From Chitinophaga pinensis (GTDB lineage Bacteria; Planctomycetota; Phycisphaerae; Phycisphaerales; SM1A02), in contig CALQCP020000029.1 in NCBI GenBank assembly GCA_943329105.2, positions 1-14,461 of the forward strand: a stretch of 14,461 nucleotides of DNA, read 5' to 3'. The notes below the pieces were generated by a model. The model was not told the DNA's origin, ran no database searches, and saw only the letters and a list, made by a program, of their open reading frames with translations. Below, one piece after another: positions 1 through 6,898 of the stretch (positions are counted from its first letter, which is position 1; each line of letters opens with the position of its first letter). The translations under genes were made by a program, and so were the position numbers.

Positions 1-860
1 GTTTCGCCGCCACCAAAGATGTCCGCCGTATTTTCAGTCATCGCAGCGTCTTCGCCGCCCATGCTCTCTTCAATCATCTGCGCGCCGAAGAAACTTTCGT
101 CGCTGGAGATGTCGAGCAATCCGCTGCCGGAACCAACAGCTTCAAGCTGCGTCTGGTCGGAGTTCAGAGACATGGAGTCATCGTTAGCGCTAGCGCGACT
201 TGCGCCCGATGATGCCGGAGCATCCATCATCATGCTGTCAGCGCTGCTATCTGCAAGACCAATGCCACTGCCGCCACTACTGGCAGCAGGTGATCGCGCT
301 GGCGGTGCCGAGCGAGCCATTGGCGCCGCTGCTGGCGTGGGCGCGCGGGTTGGTGCCGGGGCTGGCTCATCGTCGTCAGCAAGGCTCAGATCATCAAGAC
401 TCATGGAGTCGTCAGCGCCACTTGCGGCGATTGGACCGGCATCCAAGCGGAGGTCGTCGTCAAGGCTCAGGCCATCGTCCATCCGCAGGCTGTCGTCCAT
501 CCGCAGGCTGTCGTCCATCTGCAGGCCATCGTCCATGCTCAGGTCATCATTCATGTTGAGCCCGGCGTTCATTCCGGTCGCTGCTGGCGCGACTGGAGTG
601 ACGGAGCTGTCGTCAAGGCGGAGCTCATCCATGGCGCCCATACTGCTGCCGGCGTTCGAGAGATCAAGGCCGTCCAAGTTGATGTCGCTCCCCATGTCTC
701 CGTCCCCGGCGATCTGATCGATCGCAGAGCGGCGGAACAGCACTTGGTCCTTGTCGCGGAGTTCCTGAAGCTGGCCAGCGCGGGCCATGCTCATGATCTC
801 GTCCGGGGACTTGTGAAGCTTCTGGGCAGCTTCCTCGAGCGTGTAGAACAACTTAGCCAT
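1..860 (-). CDS. Helix-turn-helix (excisionase-like) protein with acidic repeat tail, 3' truncated
   Basis: I translated this frame by hand: it is open from the ATG at 860 to the window edge (286 residues, stop not reached). Residues 1-51 begin MAKLFYTLEEAAQKLHKSPD and continue with a second segment ending in RRSAIDQIAG. This looks like a winged/MerR-type helix-turn-helix of the excisionase class, where EEAAQKL is the first helix. Residues 52 to 286 are low complexity, rich in Asp, Ser, Met, Ala and Pro. They contain hexapeptide repeats of the form L-x-M/L-D-D-x (about residues 103-135) and a Pro/Ala linker (about 165-190). No membrane segment is visible in the part present. Its role is unknown; I recall similar heads with disordered tails in planctomycetes. 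It may bind DNA, or the fold may serve protein binding. It diverges from mutY. The start is supported by the conserved-looking N-terminus; no clear Shine-Dalgarno is seen. Confidence 0.85.
   Translation of the reverse strand, partial: MAKLFYTLEEAAQKLHKSPDEIMSMARAGQLQELRDKDQVLFRRSAIDQIAGDGDMGSDINLDGLDLSNAGSSMGAMDELRLDDSSVTPVAPAATGMNAGLNMNDDLSMDDGLQMDDSLRMDDSLRMDDGLSLDDDLRLDAGPIAASGADDSMSLDDLSLADDDEPAPAPTRAPTPAAAPMARSAPPARSPAASSGGSGIGLADSSADSMMMDAPASSGASRASANDDSMSLNSDQTQLEAVGSGSGLLDISSDESFFGAQMIEESMGGEDAAMTENTADIFGGGE
463..552 (-). repeat. Tandem 18-bp repeats coding an acidic hexapeptide
   Basis: There are about five in-frame 18-bp units inside the helix-turn-helix gene. Two adjacent copies, at 481-498 and 499-516, are identical (atccgcaggctgtcgtcc on the plus strand). 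Flanking units at 463-480, 517-534 and 535-552 diverge. On the coding strand they encode successive L-x-M/L-D-D-x hexapeptides. The identical pair points to recent slippage or duplication. Confidence 0.85.
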
Positions 861-988
861 GGTGTGTATTCCAGAGATTTGAACCCGCCACGGGGCAGGC
901 AGTCGAAACGGCAACGGCGTCCAAGACGCCCATCGCGGGATACGCTACCTGCGGCCTTGATCTCACCGCAAGCGAACCGATTGGGCTT
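861..988. other. Divergent intergenic region between the helix-turn-helix gene and mutY
   Basis: These 128 bp must hold the 5' regions of both genes. I find no convincing sigma-70 -35/-10 pair. A 6-bp perfect stem with a 3-nt loop (GGCGTC at 916-921, GACGCC at 925-930) lies in the middle. It could be part of an operator or a 5' leader hairpin for either gene. Confidence 0.4.
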
Positions 989-2161
989 ATGACCATCCGC
1001 ACCACCCCCCGCGCGGGTTCCCCCTCCCTGGGCACATCTACCGCCGGGCCTGTAATTCCTGATTTACCACTGGTTTCTGCCATTTTAGAGGCGTGGTACC
1101 CCGGCGCCGCGCGGGTGTTGCCATGGCGGTCAGAGCGCTCCGGATATCGAGCCTTGGTCAGCGAACTGATGCTCCAGCAGACGCAGGTGTCCCGGGTGGT
1201 GGAGCGATTTGCCAATTTCATGGCAAAGTTCCCCACCCTTCGATCCCTCGCCGACGCGCCGGAGCAGGAGGTGTTGGCAGCATGGCAGGGCCTGGGTTAC
1301 TACCGACGCGCACGATTTTTGCACCGCGCGGCGCAGGCCATTCGAGACATGCACGGCGCCGAGGTTCCTGACAACGTCGAAGCACTGGCTGCGCTACCCG
1401 GTATCGGCAGATACACCGCTGGCGCCATCGCCAGCATCGTCTTTGGTCAGGCAGCGGCAATTGTTGATGGCAATGTCCTTCGTGTCTTGTCGCGCCTTGC
1501 CGACCATGAAACACGCATGGGTGATCCCGCCGCGGAGCGCTGGGCGTGGCGTGAATCAACTCGGCTAGTGCAGGTCGCCTCTGCACCAGGAGTAACCAAC
1601 GAGGCACTCATGGAACTTGGTGCAACCATATGCACGCCCGCCGCGCCGCGCTGCGATGCTTGCCCGCTCACGGCGCAGTGCGTGGCTCGAGCTTCAGGCC
1701 GCGCTGCGAGCATTCCAACGCCGCGTCGGAGCGCAACGCGCCGCACGCTCTACTGGCATTCGTTAGTACACGTTGACGGCCGCGGCGTGTTGCTCACCGA
1801 ACGACCCGCCACCGGGTTGTGGGCTGGCATGCTGCAACCACCAACCATTGAGTCAGACACGCCGCTCGACGTCACCGCGCTTGGTACGACGTGGGGAATG
1901 CAAGTCAACAAAGTTTCGCAGTTCACACATGTCACTAGCCATCGCACCGTGGAATTCACAGTGCTGGTGAGTTCCAGCGCGGGCACGCCAGCCATTGCAG
2001 GCGCACGCCGTGTTCCGCTTGAATTGCTTGAGTCGGTAGCGCTATCCAACGCCGCATGGAGAGTGATTGAATGTGCCGGTGTTCCGGTTAAGACGCCACT
2101 CTCGGCATCGGCTGGTCGCCGCGCGCCTCGCGCTGCTCGGTCCGAGCCGACGGATAGCTGA
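989..2161 (+). CDS. mutY: A/G-specific adenine DNA glycosylase MutY
   Basis: MutY removes adenine mispaired with 8-oxoguanine in base excision repair. The 390-residue product has all core landmarks: LPWR at 44-47, SELMLQQTQV at 58-67 with the catalytic Glu59, the helix-hairpin-helix LPGIGRYTAGAI at 136-147, and VDGNVLRVLSRL with the catalytic Asp160. The [4Fe-4S] loop cysteines are C215, C222, C225 and C231, in the canonical C-x6-C-x2-C-x5-C spacing. The C-terminal half (from about 255) resembles the NUDIX-like 8-oxoG recognition domain, with FTHVTSHRTVEF at 312-323. The ATG start leaves about 25 extra residues before the conserved core, so a later start is possible; no strong ribosome-binding site decides it. 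The last 74 bp overlap the convergent phosphodiesterase gene. Length is in the usual range. Confidence 0.96.
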   Translation: MTIRTTPRAGSPSLGTSTAGPVIPDLPLVSAILEAWYPGAARVLPWRSERSGYRALVSELMLQQTQVSRVVERFANFMAKFPTLRSLADAPEQEVLAAWQGLGYYRRARFLHRAAQAIRDMHGAEVPDNVEALAALPGIGRYTAGAIASIVFGQAAAIVDGNVLRVLSRLADHETRMGDPAAERWAWRESTRLVQVASAPGVTNEALMELGATICTPAAPRCDACPLTAQCVARASGRAASIPTPRRSATRRTLYWHSLVHVDGRGVLLTERPATGLWAGMLQPPTIESDTPLDVTALGTTWGMQVNKVSQFTHVTSHRTVEFTVLVSSSAGTPAIAGARRVPLELLESVALSNAAWRVIECAGVPVKTPLSASAGRRAPRAARSEPTDS

Positions 2162-4448
2162 TGCGTCCGTGGTAGATGGCGTTCAGGCTCTTGATGATGG
2201 AATCCTCAAGAACGCGCAATTCCCGCAGGGTCAGCGGACTATCGTCAAATTGCCCGTCCACTAGGCGCTTGTGGCTGAGATCGCGGACCAACTGTTCGAT
2301 ACGTGCCGGCGTTGGCTCGCTCAGTGTGCGGCTGGCACTTTCCACGCAATCAGAGAGCATCAAGATGGCGGCTTCGCGAGTCTCAGGCTTGGGGCCAGGG
2401 TAACGGAAGTCTGCTTCGTTGATCTCATCATCGCCAGCGCGGTTCTGTGCAACGTGGAAGAAATATTCCATGAGTGTGGTGCCGTGATGGCTCTCAATGA
2501 AGTGCCGCACGGTGCGCGGAAGTGAATACTCAGAGGCAAGTTCCATGCCATCCTTCACATGGCCAACAATCACTAGCAAACTCATGGCAGGCGAGAGTCG
2601 TTCGTGGCGATTGATGCCGCTTTGGTTCTCTACGAAATACTCGGGCTTGTTCATCTTGCCCATGTCGTGGTAGAGCGCGCCCACGTACGTCAGCAGCGCA
2701 TCGGCACCGATTGATTCGGCGGCAGCTTCTGCAATGTTGGCAACTTGCAGCGAATGATTCCATGTGCCGGGCGCGCGGCGTTGCAGTTCCCGCAGAAGTG
2801 GCTGGCGTGGATCCCGCAGCTCGCTGAGGGTGAGCCCCGTAGTCACGCCAAAGACTCGTTCAACGGTGGAAAGCAGGCTGATTACTAGGAAACCAATGAA
2901 GAACGCGGTGACCACTGCTACCAGTGAATCGCCGAACACCTGGGCGACCACGGTTCGATCATGAAACCCTTGCGCGAACCCTGCCAACACAATTGCCAGA
3001 CCCGCAGTTGCTCCCGACGCCACCGTTGCTATCACCAATGCGGAGCGATGCCGCAAGTTACGAACGGCGATCGCAAACGCCAACGATGAGCCCAAGGCAG
3101 CCAAGAACACCCCCATGGGTGGGTGCAGGGCAAAGATCGCCAGTATTGCTTGCAGCAGAATGGCAAACAGCGACACTCGAAGACCAAAGACAATCGTTAA
3201 TGTGCCGGTTGAAAGTAGTGAACTACCAACCGCGCAGAACAAGAGTGCTTGTGGGAATGCCACCGATGCCGGGACCGTGACTGCTACCGGGAAGAGCACC
3301 ATGGCAAACATGGTGGCCAAACTTCGCCAGTTGCGGAAGATGGGTCGTTCGTGTTGAGCAAGGAACGTGGCCGCAAGCAATGCGATTGCAAGCGAAATAC
3401 CCAGCGCCTGAGCGAGCTCACCGATGAATCCGACAGCGCTTCGTGATTCTTGAAAGCGGCGCTGTTCGTCGTTGGCACGCACAACTTGCTCCTGCGTTAG
3501 TACGTCGCCAGGCGCAAAGACGGACTCTCCGTGTGGGTGCACGCGGACGACGGCGGGAACCGCTTCGGCCGCTTCGTCCGCGGCCGCTTTGGTGGCGACG
3601 GCGTCAAAGGTGATTGTTGGCTTCGGGTCAGCAAGCAGGGGAGCCACCGAAACACGCGCAAATTCCAGAGGGAATCCCGCTTCGGCTGATTCTGCGGCCA
3701 GGCGCGCTCGCGTGGCGGCAAGGTCATCAGTGCGTAGTTCAATGGCACCGCGACCAAGTGGCGCAGTGCGTGTTCGATCGCCAGGCACATCAGTGCGCGG
3801 CGGAATAATGACCATGCGTCGGGCAGCAATCGAGAATGCGTCAAACTCACTGGTGCCGACAAGTGGCGCGCCGGTGGTGAGCTTCCCAATCAGCCTGCCG
3901 GTCCAGCGTTGCCAGAGTTCCATTTCATCGGCGCGGTCCAGTTCGCGCAACGCGGCGAAGGTCGGTTCGGTCAGTCCATATCGCTCAACAAGTGCGGGCT
4001 GCACTTCTTCCAACGTGAGTTTGTCGCGGACGAGGAGTGGTAGACCCTCAATCTCGCCTTGCATTCGTTCCAAGTAGTCAGTGTTGACCATGTACACCAA
4101 CGGCGCCGACTTGCGTGCCTCGTCTTGGCGCAATCCGGTTGCGGTTTCGTCAATGTCGCTGTACTCAAGTCGATTGACTCGACCAGTCTCCGCTCGTTGA
4201 CCAACAAACACGCGGGGAAGGTCGAAGCTCCAGGCCACCAAGATGGCGGAAGTGATGGCGAACACCGTCACCACCAGTGCCGCGCTGAGATTGCGTTCGT
4301 CGCGCAGCCAAAGTAATACTGGCGCAGTCTGTCGGGGCAATTTCCGACGAAGTCGCGTTCTCCTCACGGAGCGGCCGAAGCGAGTGGATTGTTGACCAAA
4401 GACCATGTGGGTGCAGGTGCGAGCGAACGGCCGCTGAAGAGCAGCCAT
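2088..4448 (-). CDS. pgpH: PgpH-family membrane HD phosphodiesterase (7TM receptor with HD domain)
   Basis: Members of this family (PgpH/YqfF) hydrolyse the second messenger c-di-AMP at the cytoplasmic face of the membrane. The 786-residue product has one N-terminal membrane helix (about 54-74), then a large extracytoplasmic 7TMR-HDED-type region (about 80-335) containing APLVYMVNTDYLERM. A multi-helix membrane block follows (about 340-530), then a cytosolic HD domain (about 560-760). Metal ligands are visible: H565 in WNHSLQVANIAE, H594-D595 in YHDMGK, H630 in GHVKDGMELA, H654-H655 in ESHHGTTLMEYF, and D700 in MLSDCVESASR. The HD domain matches the PgpH pattern closely, so function is well supported as a class; c-di-AMP specificity is inferred. 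The ATG at 4448 lacks a clear Shine-Dalgarno, and Met15 (4406) is an alternative. The last 74 bp overlap mutY on the other strand. Confidence 0.93.
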   Translation of the reverse strand: MAALQRPFARTCTHMVFGQQSTRFGRSVRRTRLRRKLPRQTAPVLLWLRDERNLSAALVVTVFAITSAILVAWSFDLPRVFVGQRAETGRVNRLEYSDIDETATGLRQDEARKSAPLVYMVNTDYLERMQGEIEGLPLLVRDKLTLEEVQPALVERYGLTEPTFAALRELDRADEMELWQRWTGRLIGKLTTGAPLVGTSEFDAFSIAARRMVIIPPRTDVPGDRTRTAPLGRGAIELRTDDLAATRARLAAESAEAGFPLEFARVSVAPLLADPKPTITFDAVATKAAADEAAEAVPAVVRVHPHGESVFAPGDVLTQEQVVRANDEQRRFQESRSAVGFIGELAQALGISLAIALLAATFLAQHERPIFRNWRSLATMFAMVLFPVAVTVPASVAFPQALLFCAVGSSLLSTGTLTIVFGLRVSLFAILLQAILAIFALHPPMGVFLAALGSSLAFAIAVRNLRHRSALVIATVASGATAGLAIVLAGFAQGFHDRTVVAQVFGDSLVAVVTAFFIGFLVISLLSTVERVFGVTTGLTLSELRDPRQPLLRELQRRAPGTWNHSLQVANIAEAAAESIGADALLTYVGALYHDMGKMNKPEYFVENQSGINRHERLSPAMSLLVIVGHVKDGMELASEYSLPRTVRHFIESHHGTTLMEYFFHVAQNRAGDDEINEADFRYPGPKPETREAAILMLSDCVESASRTLSEPTPARIEQLVRDLSHKRLVDGQFDDSPLTLRELRVLEDSIIKSLNAIYHGRISYPSARTEQREARGDQPMPRVAS

Positions 4449-4505
4449 TTGAGTCTATCGGTCAGTGCGTCGCGCGCCCCACAGAGCGCGATACCATTCG
4501 TGTTC

Positions 4506-5024
4506 ATGGCAGCCTTCGCAGCAATCCTCTCAAGCCCAAGCACTTTTTATCCGGTCGCAGTGGTTGCCTCGTGCCTCCTGACGTCCTGTACTTTGCCGGA
4601 CGCCGCCAGCGACAACAAGGCTCATCCCGGGGATGCCTTTCCGCCTGAAGTGGTATTGAAGGGTTCGGCTGCCACCGCAGCAGTCGCAGGTATGCGCCAG
4701 CCGACTGCGGGCTACCAAGCGCGCCCGTTGGTACCAGCAGTCGATCATGTCCGTTGGTCCGATGTTCCAATGGCCGTGCGCAATGTTGCCAGTCGGCAGT
4801 TCCTTGGCGTCCAATCGTTTGAGTCTGGTGCGGATCGCTTTGTGGCCACCGTGCTTGCAGCGGATGGTCAGGACGGAACAGTGACCGTGGAGCGGATCAG
4901 TAGCGGTGACTTCACAACCGTCGTGAACATTGGCGTGTTTCCAGATTCACAGCGGGACGAACTGTTTGCGAAGGCCTTTGCCGCTGAGATGTTGCGTCTC
5001 GGCGCGATTGCTCGACCTCAGTAA
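4506..5024 (+). CDS. Putative small lipoprotein of unknown function
   Basis: I do not recognise this family. The product from the ATG at 4506 is 172 residues. It has a hydrophobic N-terminus (about residues 13-27) ending in CLLTSC, a plausible lipobox with lipidated Cys28, so it may be an exported lipoprotein. The N-terminal region before it has no positive charge, which is atypical. In-frame upstream starts (GTG at 4500, TTG at 4449) would lengthen it, and the TTG form would add an Arg. The mature part is a Gly/Pro/Ala-rich stretch followed by a compact region (from about residue 80) with AVRNVASRQFLGVQSFESG, several predicted strands (FVATVLA, TVTVERI, TTVVNIGVF) and a C-terminal helix. It diverges from the phosphodiesterase gene and ends 3 bp before the gatA stop on the other strand. 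Codon use looks native. Confidence 0.7.
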   Translation: MAAFAAILSSPSTFYPVAVVASCLLTSCTLPDAASDNKAHPGDAFPPEVVLKGSAATAAVAGMRQPTAGYQARPLVPAVDHVRWSDVPMAVRNVASRQFLGVQSFESGADRFVATVLAADGQDGTVTVERISSGDFTTVVNIGVFPDSQRDELFAKAFAAEMLRLGAIARPQ

Positions 5025-5034
5025 CAATCACGCC
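5001..5034. terminator. Candidate bidirectional terminator hairpin at the lipoprotein/gatA junction
   Basis: GGCGCGATTG at 5001-5010 pairs with CAATCACGCC at 5025-5034 with one mismatch and a 14-nt loop. It spans both convergent stop codons. No U-run follows on either strand, so intrinsic termination is uncertain. It may instead be an mRNA 3'-end stabiliser. Confidence 0.3.
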
Positions 5035-6533
5035 TTCGGAGCATGTGCGCCGGTTGTTGCAGCCAACGCGCGCTCCAGCATTCGTGCCGCGCGCAACAAT
5101 CGATCTTCCTCAAATGCATTCGCTTGTAGCTGCACGCCGATCGGCAGATGCTTGCCGTTGCGTTCAGCGAAACCCGCTGGAATTGACACGCCGCAAATTC
5201 CTGCAATGTTGGTGTTGACGGTGTAGACGTCGCACAGGTACATCGCCAATGGATCCGAGTTTGCGCCGAATCCAAACGCGGGGGTTGGCGCGGTTGGGCC
5301 AAGCAGCACATCGCAGGCAGTGAAAGCCTGATCAAATTCTTGCTTGATGCGCCGCCGCACTTGCAGGGCGCGCTTGTAGTACGCGTCGTAGTAGCCGCTG
5401 GAAAGCATGTACGTGCCCAGCATGATTCGCCGCTGCACTTCCGGGCCGAATCCTTCCGAACGCGAGCGCGCGTAGAGCGTGAATAAGTCCTCGCCAGGCT
5501 GCAATTGCGCGCGGTGTCCGTAGCGAATGCCGTCATAACGAGCCAGATTGCTGGACGCTTCTGCGGGCGCAATCACGTAGTAGGTGCTGATACCAACATC
5601 CGTTAACGGCAACTCAACGGAAACGATGGTTGCACCCAGAGCGCGGTACGCGTCCGCTGCGGCGTTCACCGCAGCATTCACTTCACTGTCGTTGGCATCA
5701 CTCATGTACTGCCGCGGGATGCCAACGCGCAGTCCTTCGATCGGTCGCTCGACAGTCTTGGCAAGTTCGGTCGGTGGTCGGTCGGCAGTGGTGCTGTCAC
5801 GTTCATCAATGCCGCTCATGACGTCAAGCATCAGAGCAGCATCACGCACACTGCGGGTCATTGGTCCAATTTGATCCAAGCTTGATCCAAACGCAACCAG
5901 TCCCCAGCGGGAGATGCGACCGTAGGTTGGCTTCAGTCCAACGATGCCGCAAAATGATGCGGGCTGCCGAATTGACCCGCCGGTATCGCTGCCAATTGCT
6001 GCGGCGCACATTCCACCCGCTACCGCTGCTGCGCTTCCGGCACTGCTGCCTCCAGGCACGCGGGAACTGTCCCATGGATTACGAACGGGCCCCCACTTGC
6101 AGTGCTCGCCTGACGAGCCCATGGCGAACTCGTCCATGTTGGTCTTGCCCATCACCACCGCACCGGCGTGCGCAAGGCGCTCCACAGCGGTGGCATCGAA
6201 TGGGGATCGATAGTTCTCAAGCATGCGGCTTGAGCACGTGGTTCGACCAAGCGTGGTGGCCACATTGTCTTTGATGGCAATGGGCATTCCCGCCAGTGGA
6301 GGCAATGGGCGTCCTGCGCGCGCGTCGCTGTCCACGCGTCGCGCCGCTTCCAGGGCGTGCTCGGCGAACACCTCATGGAAGGCATTGATCTCAGTGTTTC
6401 GCTCGGCGGTCACCGCCAGCATGCCCGCGCAGATCGATTCCGCGGTGGTGGTTCCGGTGGCCACGGCATCGCGCAGGGCGGTCATATCGCTGGGTGTGTT
6501 GTGTGTGGGCGTGTTGTGTGCGGGCGAAGTCAT
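5028..6533 (-). CDS. gatA: Asp-tRNA(Asn)/Glu-tRNA(Gln) amidotransferase subunit A (GatA)
   Basis: GatA is the glutaminase of the GatCAB complex. It releases ammonia that GatB uses to convert misacylated Glu-tRNA(Gln) and Asp-tRNA(Asn). The 501-residue product has the amidase signature: Lys88 in GMPIAIKDNV, cis-Ser163 in PGGSSAGSAA, and nucleophile Ser187 in GSDTGGSIRQPASFCG. The GatA-typical block LKPTYGRISRWGLVAFGSS follows, then SLDQIGPMTRSV. The start at 6533 is chosen because it follows the gatC stop by one base (TGA-C-ATG) and has a strong GGAGGGAG six bases upstream. A longer frame reaching 6596 would run into gatC. The N-terminus carries a small duplicated segment (HNTPTHNTPS). It forms an operon with gatC; gatB is not in the window. 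Confidence 0.97.
   Translation of the reverse strand: MTSPAHNTPTHNTPSDMTALRDAVATGTTTAESICAGMLAVTAERNTEINAFHEVFAEHALEAARRVDSDARAGRPLPPLAGMPIAIKDNVATTLGRTTCSSRMLENYRSPFDATAVERLAHAGAVVMGKTNMDEFAMGSSGEHCKWGPVRNPWDSSRVPGGSSAGSAAAVAGGMCAAAIGSDTGGSIRQPASFCGIVGLKPTYGRISRWGLVAFGSSLDQIGPMTRSVRDAALMLDVMSGIDERDSTTADRPPTELAKTVERPIEGLRVGIPRQYMSDANDSEVNAAVNAAADAYRALGATIVSVELPLTDVGISTYYVIAPAEASSNLARYDGIRYGHRAQLQPGEDLFTLYARSRSEGFGPEVQRRIMLGTYMLSSGYYDAYYKRALQVRRRIKQEFDQAFTACDVLLGPTAPTPAFGFGANSDPLAMYLCDVYTVNTNIAGICGVSIPAGFAERNGKHLPIGVQLQANAFEEDRLLRAARMLERALAATTGAHAPKA
6492..6521 (-). repeat. 15-bp tandem duplication in the 5' end of gatA
   Basis: Two adjacent 15-bp copies on the plus strand, gggtgtgttgtgtgt (6492-6506) and gggcgtgttgtgtgc (6507-6521), differ at two positions. 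They encode HNTP-T and HNTP-S near the GatA N-terminus, ahead of the conserved fold. Confidence 0.8.
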
Positions 6534-6534
6534 G

Positions 6535-6858
6535 TCAGTCTCCCTCCGCCAGAACCTTAGGTACCGCCAAGAATCGCCCTTCAACCGCCGGCGCATTCAT
6601 CAGTACTGCCTCAATGGATAGGCTTTCCACTGGAATGTCAGCAGCCAATCGATTGTGGCTCTCAAATGGGTGCGCCATCGGCTCCACCCCAGCAAGGTCA
6701 ACCGCGTCAAGTTGTGCAATATGCCCAAGCACCGCGGCGAGTTGCGTTCGGTACTCCTCAATGCGCCCCGGCGCTACTTCCAAACGCGCGAGCTTGGCCA
6801 CATGGGCCACTTGTGCCGTGGTGAGAGCGGCAGTCTTGGAATGGGGGTTGTCTGGCAT
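6535..6858 (-). CDS. gatC: Asp-tRNA(Asn)/Glu-tRNA(Gln) amidotransferase subunit C (GatC)
   Basis: GatC is the small subunit that wraps around GatA and GatB and stabilises the amidotransferase. The 107-residue product is slightly longer than the usual 95-100. It shows the family pattern: an N-terminal helix with VAHVAKLARLEV (18-29), then LAAVLGHIAQLDAVDLAGVE (40-59), MAHPF (61-65), and the extended C-terminal tail with MNAPAVEGRFLAVPKVL. It is immediately upstream of gatA and likely co-transcribed. The ATG overlaps, on the opposite strand, a possible early start of the divergent ROK kinase gene, so its promoter must lie within or beyond that gene's 5' end. Confidence 0.95.
   Translation of the reverse strand: MPDNPHSKTAALTTAQVAHVAKLARLEVAPGRIEEYRTQLAAVLGHIAQLDAVDLAGVEPMAHPFESHNRLAADIPVESLSIEAVLMNAPAVEGRFLAVPKVLAEGD
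6540..6547 (-). promoter_or_regulatory. Strong Shine-Dalgarno of gatA
   Basis: GGAGGGAG on the minus strand lies six bases before the ATG at 6533, inside the 3' end of gatC. It fixes the gatA start and rejects the longer reading frame. Confidence 0.8.
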
Positions 6859-6898
6859 GGCGGATGAGTGTACGAAGCCGCGCTATCTTGGCGCATCC

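Noticed and set aside
19..717. Long plus-strand open frame of 232 codons
   Set aside because: It is antisense to the helix-turn-helix gene and reflects that gene's biased repeats; its Ser/Arg-rich product has no domain.
861..960. Minus-strand GGGTTCAAATCTC resembles a tRNA T-arm, with TTTCGAC upstream resembling a tmRNA 5' motif
   Set aside because: The T-stem does not pair fully, no matching acceptor, D or anticodon arms are found, and the two motifs are too close for a tmRNA.
3472..4077. Plus-strand open frame of 201 codons
   Set aside because: It is antisense to the extracytoplasmic region of the phosphodiesterase; Ser/Arg-rich, no domain.
6534..6596. Extended GatA start at 6596
   Set aside because: It lies inside gatC; the ATG at 6533 has a strong Shine-Dalgarno and follows the gatC stop directly.
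6494..6898. Upstream extension of the ROK kinase frame
   Set aside because: It is antisense to gatC and Cys/Ser-rich without homology; the kinase fold begins right after 6899.
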